Below, in pieces: positions 59,701-64,000 of a stretch of DNA of 64,000 nucleotides (positions are counted from its first letter, which is position 1; each line of letters opens with the position of its first letter). Below the pieces are notes generated by a model. The model was not told the DNA's origin. It did not search any database and worked only from the letters and a program-made list of their open reading frames with translations. This DNA comes from Rhynchospora pubera (lineage: Eukaryota; Streptophyta; Magnoliopsida; Poales; Cyperaceae): contig CM051460.1 in assembly GCA_028095005.1 (NCBI GenBank), positions 151,709,461 to 151,773,460 on the forward strand. The letters are read 5' to 3'. The translations under genes were made by a program, and so were the position numbers.

Positions 59701-60294
59701 TTTATGTAATAGTTTGATCAAAGATGTGAAACTTGCATCACTCCATCCATTTTTGGCTTTAAGATTGAACAGTTTGAAAACAGCATTAAGTTTTGACAAT
59801 TCACAACCAGGATATAAAGCTATTTTATCTTCTTCACGTAACATACCAAAAATTTCAACATTATCAACAAAATTTTCATCCACATTGTTCACAATTTCAT
59901 CTAAATCGGCATTAAATTCTGAGTTATCTACATTTCTATCATCATCTACATTCTCATCATCAAATACATTGACATCATCAATTTCATCATCCAATGATAC
60001 ATTTTCTTCCTCATACACAGAATTCAATACATTTGTGCTAGTACTATCCCCCCCATTCTCTCCATGGAGTGTCCACCGACTATAATCCGGTTGAAATCCA
60101 TTTATAATCAAATGAGCCTTCACTTCTTCAAAGTTAGACCACTTCAACAAATTCTGACAAACACGACAAGGACAATACATTTTATCATCTTCTTTCATTT
60201 TCAAATTCTCTTTAGCACAAACCATAAATTCTTCAAGTCCTCTAAAAAATGTAGATGAGCATCGATTACTTGAGTACATCCACGTCCGATCCAT
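56780..60294 (-). CDS. CACTA TNPD-type transposase (tnp2 family), one frameshift
   Basis: Exons 57838-60294, 56912-57562 and 56780-56829 join in phase (donors AAAAG|GTTATA, CAAG|GTAAATG; acceptors CTTTCAG). The N-terminus MDRTWMYSSNR and CPCRVCQN belong to the transposase-associated domain. An acidic D/E-N-rich linker follows. Then comes the Transposase_21 (tnp2) domain with HACPNDCILF, LCTDGMNPYG and LIDDLGELW, and LDAMHIIKN. A DUF4218-like part (HDYHVLLTQLLPVAIRG, LEMYFPPSFFDSMVHL) comes next, and exon 2 is DUF4216-like. About 1050 codons, normal for the family. Between KNSRK and YLGHRRF, near 58,880, the frame shifts by one base, so the product is broken. A 5'UTR intron acceptor (TTGTTCAG) directly precedes the ATG. 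Confidence 0.9.
57569..57828. repeat. 44-bp minisatellite in a transposase intron
   Basis: About six copies of 'tgaacatttgtgctaaataa...attgtgctttaag' lie at a period of 44 bp, wholly inside the intron between the DUF4218-like and DUF4216-like exons. Single related units recur near 56,850-56,905 in the next intron. Confidence 0.9.
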
Positions 60295-60379
60295 CTGAAC
60301 AATAAAATTTATTCAAATTATTAGGGTTTCGGACCAATTTGTCATATTAGGTTTTCGGACCGGTCACCATCCTAGCCCG

Positions 60380-60609
60380 CTCTTTGGATACTCTGTCTCA
60401 TTAGCGAGCGTACGTTAGATGCAATGTGCTATCTGAGAAAAATTCGGCAGCATTTCCCCTTATGTTCCCTGAATACGCCAACACACGATTGCTCGTGCGT
60501 ACGTATCCGGGGGAACACAAGGGAAATGCCGCCGAATTTTTCTCAGACAACACATTGCATCTAACGTACAACTCGCTGTCCTAAATGAGACAGATCGTAT
60601 CCAAAGAGC
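60380..60609. repeat. Long inverted repeat in the transposase leader region
   Basis: GCTCTTTGGATAC (60,380) pairs with GTATCCAAAGAGC (to 60,609). Inner blocks GTACGTTAGATGCAATGTG and GAGAAAAATTCGG also have inverse partners, giving arms of about 105 bp. A second small palindrome, CTCCCGACCGGGAG, follows at about 60,614-60,627. Confidence 0.85.
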
Positions 60610-61187
60610 AGTACTCCCGACCGGGAGTACTATCCGAGATTAATCCCTAATGGATTAATCTCGGACGGGCAATGACCTAAATTCAGTTGAGTTCCGGTAT
60701 TTGGTTCCTATATGACAATACGAAATTCATGCCTATATATATATATGCAAATTATTAACGAAATGCAAATAATTTAAAAAAAGAGAAGTTCATGAAAATA
60801 TACTTTCAATTGTGTGCCTTCCGATCCGTTGAATCGTGCGACTTATCCGGCCGATGTAAGATCTTCTCCTATTCAATGATATCTTAAAATATATAAAAAA
60901 ACAAAAATAACCATAAAATTAATGAAAAAATCGAAATAAATTAGGAAAAAATGTAAAAAAAAAAAATTACGGTTCAAATTTAATTTTTTTTACCTTAAAT
61001 CTGCTCTCCTTCTTATTCTCTTTCTAATTATTATTTTTTCAGAATTTTAAGAAATTTTTGGCTATTTTTTTGGAGTGAAGCCACCACCACAAATTCGCAA
61101 TAAATGAGAAGATCAGAAAAGAGTTAAGTGATGCGGCGCTCTAGCTGTGAGTTTGTTGGGATGGGGAGAAGACCTAAATACAGAACT

Positions 61188-61640
61188 ATTCTGTAACGGT
61201 TATTAAAAAATAACCGTTACAGAATCATAAAAATATAAAAAAAAGCCGTTACAGAATCATAAAAACATTAATAAAATTCGTGCTAAAATATGTAACGGTT
61301 ATTAGAAAATAACCGTTACAGAATCATTAAAAAATAAAAAAAACGTTAACCTACTGTAACGGTTATTTGCTAATAACCGTTACAGAAGATGGTTGATATT
61401 AATATATTTCTTTTTTCTTTTCTGTAACGGTTGATGGATAATAACCGTTACAAAATATAAGAAATCTGTAACGGTTCTAATCCAACAACCGTTACAGAAA
61501 GTTGATGCATTTTTTCCCTGACCATGACGGAAATGTTATTACGGTTGTTTAATAATAACCGTTACAGATTTGTGGCGCCAATTTTCCCGCCTAATGCCTC
61601 ACTATTCTGTAACGGTTATTTCAAAAACCGTTACAGAAGT
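61188..61640. repeat. Right subterminal palindrome array of the CACTA element
   Basis: About seven CTGTAACGGTT...AACCGTTACAG pairs plus single half-sites (for example 61,245) lie within 480 bp of the right terminus. Spacers are AT-rich and the palindromes are more decayed than on the left. Confidence 0.88.
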
Positions 61641-61671
61641 GCCTTTACAGAAGGTCCTTTTTCCCGTAGTG

Positions 61672-62059
61672 GTAGATGTATCGGGATAAAATGAAAATTT
61701 AGTGACTTGAGACGATTAAACAAATTTACAAATTCCTAACAAAATATATTGTTGTTTCTTTTTCTAGTTTTGAGCAAAGATGGGTTCAAAGTCACTCTAT
61801 TCTTGTTCTTGTGAATACAAATAATATTCGAACATTTGAATTCTTAGACCTTGGAGCTAGAAAATTTTAGAATGCACAAAATAAATTCATATTATTACTA
61901 CTTTTATCGCATTAAATTTAAATTGTGTGTATAAACAAGATAGATGAGAGAGAATGATTTTTCTTTAAAGATTTTGATTGCGATTGTCAAGAGAAAACAA
62001 GATAGAATTAAAAATACATTTTATAAGAAGTCAATAAAAAAAGAGAGAAGTCAATAAGA
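61672..62059. repeat. Tandem unit P3, right part after the CACTA element
   Basis: Starting GTAGATGTATCGGGATAAAA, it matches 41,800-41,930 of P2 (GAATCGGGATAAATTCAAGA, GAGCAAAGATGGGTTCAAAA). This joins to 50,287 when the transposon and one GTA are removed. Confidence 0.75.
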
Positions 62060-63252
62060 AAAGAAGTAGGTTTGGGTGCCAAATTTTTTGCTGTCATAAA
62101 TGCCACACTTTATTATTTATTTAAAATTTACAATATTAAATTTTAAACTCTGAATTTAAATAGTCAATTTTGTTCAATTTAATCATCGATGCATTTACTA
62201 GACAGAATAATGATTTGACATGCTGTTTCTTGAGAGAGAATTGCCAAAGAGAGAATTGCTAAATTTATTGGGAATTGTTTTGCCCTCATTCAACGTCTCT
62301 TTACTGAAAGTTGAAAGAATTGCTAACTTCACCCAATAGAATACTACATTGAAATACGACCATGAATTAAATGTGGATTCAATAGTGAAATATATTTTTG
62401 AGAATAAGCAGTGAACTATTATATGAATATTCATACACTGTGTACTTGTAAACGCATTATTTAAGTTCAAATTCTCATGCATCGTTAATCATTAATTTTT
62501 AAAAAAGATGTTACCGGCCTCTAGTTGGATGATGTCGCATGGTCGAGAAGTCCGAAAATTTAATCATCTTTGTGTTCTCATTATAATTCAAGATTAACTT
62601 AAATAGTTATAAATGTAGTAAAATTTTCTACTCATTCCTTTGCAATTGGCAGTATTGATCCTGTTAACAACTAGTGCTTCATCCAACTGCAGTCAATTAA
62701 AAATGAGCGTTGAACTAAGGTATAAAAAGAAATAAAGCCATAAGCATACCTCCCCAAATTAAGATATAAAAAGAAATAAATGCCTACTTTTGTTATATTA
62801 GCAAAAGATGCCCTCGATATTTGAGCAAATAAAAAAAATAAAATGTTGATATTATTTTTTATTATATATAAAATGTTACATGTTAGGCAATAAATATGGT
62901 AAAATCAATAATTTAGTCTTTAGATAAATAGCTAATTTGGTAGTAATTTATTTTTTTTAAAAAAGTCTAATCTTAATCTAGATCACTGATAAAATCAAAT
63001 TACATAAATCGATGGTCCATAATTGATATAAGAATTGTTTACACCCTTTTATCTGATAAATTTACTTCTTTTATATGACAAGTTTACTCTTTTTATATAG
63101 ATGCTTTTATAAGTGGTATAGATTATCATTCAAACAAAATCCGTTTCCCATGGACCTTTTTGACTGTGCATCTCTCATTTAATCCTATACGCACTAATTG
63201 CTGCATAAATAATTTCAGGAACAAATAAAAAATAAATAAGCAGATATTAATG
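62060..63252. repeat. Tandem unit P4 (partial)
   Basis: Matches P3: 62,063-62,520 to 46,430-46,960, 62,527-62,790 to 47,640-47,905, and 63,125-63,252 to about 47,920-48,045. The second and third blocks are much closer (mid-90s percent by eye) than the rest. An insertion of about 325 bp at 62,798-63,123 is absent from P3. Confidence 0.7.
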
Positions 63253-63588
63253 AGAATTGCAACCTTCTGTCAACAGGCCGATCAACAGTCCGTGTGTAGA
63301 GCAACTCGTGTCCGATCAACAGGCCGCGAATTGCAACCTTCTGTCTTGAGAATAGAGAAGGATACATATATAGCTCCTCCTGTATTCTTAGTTGTGTCCT
63401 ATGAGCCATCTATCAGTTCCACATATCATTCACTCGGTAGGAATACTGTAAACATTGGTATTAATTTGGTAGCCTGATTGATTAGCTGACAGAATGGTGA
63501 ATTATGTAATTCCGTAGCCTTCTTTAGGACTTTCAATGATTGTTTTATTCCTCCCGTTCCAATTTTTCCACATTGTTTACCTCCCATC
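63253..63588. other. Non-coding sequence, no gene recognised
   Basis: It contains a short local repeat ('attgcaaccttctgtc' at 63,256 and 63,330; 'gatcaacaggccg' variants). The small frames on both strands are not recognisable. Confidence 0.4.
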
Positions 63589-64000
63589 TAGGGGTGAGCA
63601 AAAAGCTCGTAACTCGTGAGTTACTCGAACTCGACTCGAAAAAAACTCGATGGAAACTCGAGTTAGAAGAACTCGAGTGATAACAACTCGAGTTATGCCA
63701 ACTCGTTAATTTTACGAGCCGAGTTTGAGTCAGGCCCAACTCGACTCGGCCCAACTCGAGTCAGATTATACATGCTGTAAAAAAAATAAAATGTTATCAT
63801 ATTAATATAAAGTCCAACAATTTTATTGATTTGCAGTCCAATAACTCGCTCACTAACTCTAGTCCCCAAGTCACCAAACCTTTTTCTCTCCCTTACACCC
63901 TCATGGCTGCTCCTCTTTTTTTATTTTCGAGCAAAATTCTAAGGCGACTAGCATCTCAACACCCTTTCACGAGTTCGTTGCCGAGTCACGAGTTGGCTCG
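63589..64000. mobile_element. hAT-like element, left part only
   Basis: Begins TAGGGGTGAGCAAAAAGCTC, a typical hAT-type end, and is packed with ACTCG/CGAGT motifs like the element at 5218-6057. The right end lies beyond the window, so boundaries and target duplication cannot be checked. Confidence 0.5.

Larger units (their letters stand above)
50288..61671 (-). mobile_element. Complete CACTA (En/Spm) DNA transposon, 11,384 bp
   Basis: The left terminus CACTATGCGAAATTTTGG and inverted right terminus CACTACGGGAAAAAGGACC are flanked by a 3-bp duplication GTA (50,285-50,287 and 61,672-61,674). Subterminal zones are packed with CTGTAACGGTTATT palindromes. Two genes, both on the minus strand, encode a TNPD-type transposase (60,294 to 56,780) and a Transposase_24/Ulp1-protease protein (54,370 to 51,009). 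The paralogous empty site is in P2 near 41,790-41,810. Lesions in both genes suggest it cannot now move on its own. Confidence 0.93.

Overview
This is nuclear DNA of a flowering plant, almost certainly a eudicot. Genes are intron-bearing, intergenic DNA is AT-rich, and much of the window is plant transposon families: Ty1/copia with an initiator-tRNA-Met primer site, CACTA/En-Spm with TNPD-type transposase, and Tourist-like and hAT-like MITEs. I cannot name the species. Only two host genes are visible, both on the minus strand at the left end: the first coding exon of an ARM-repeat SINE1/SINE2-like nuclear-envelope protein (1-126) and a complete two-exon eIF3 subunit G gene (6860-8489).

Layout. 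1-8.6 kb: the two host genes with many small 'CCGTTTGGAT' MITEs between them, some nested. 8.6-11.6 kb: a coding-free palindromic element with arms of about 0.7 kb, starting about 150 bp upstream of the eIF3G start codon and containing a second foldback element. 13.8-63.2 kb: four diverged tandem copies (P1-P4) of a non-coding unit of about 4.2-5.1 kb, split apart by large transposons. P1 is broken by a copia complex (15.5-38.6 kb), P3 by a complete CACTA element (50,288-61,671). Paralogous copies elsewhere in the window preserve the empty insertion sites.

The copia complex reads: solo LTR-A, host spacer, LTR-B1, near-intact gag-pol, LTR-A2, the same host spacer, LTR-B2, badly decayed interior, LTR-B3. 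Copies 15,526-21,075 and 26,296-31,839 differ at only a handful of bases, so about 10.8 kb was duplicated recently, most simply by unequal crossover between two neighbouring related elements inside their 5' leaders. The outer B element has LTRs about 1.5% apart (27/1770 by hand count) but a coding interior far more decayed, so it probably moved in trans while already defective.

The CACTA element (11,384 bp, 3-bp GTA duplication) carries two minus-strand genes: a TNPD-type transposase, and a 12-exon gene joining a Transposase_24-like N-terminus to a Ulp1-like cysteine protease. Its ends and the gap between its genes hold palindromic arrays of TGTAACGGTTA, which closely resembles the plant MYB3R/MSA site. 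Both genes now carry lesions.

All exon borders come from reading splice signals and codon phase by eye. Family assignments come from recognised motifs, not searches.
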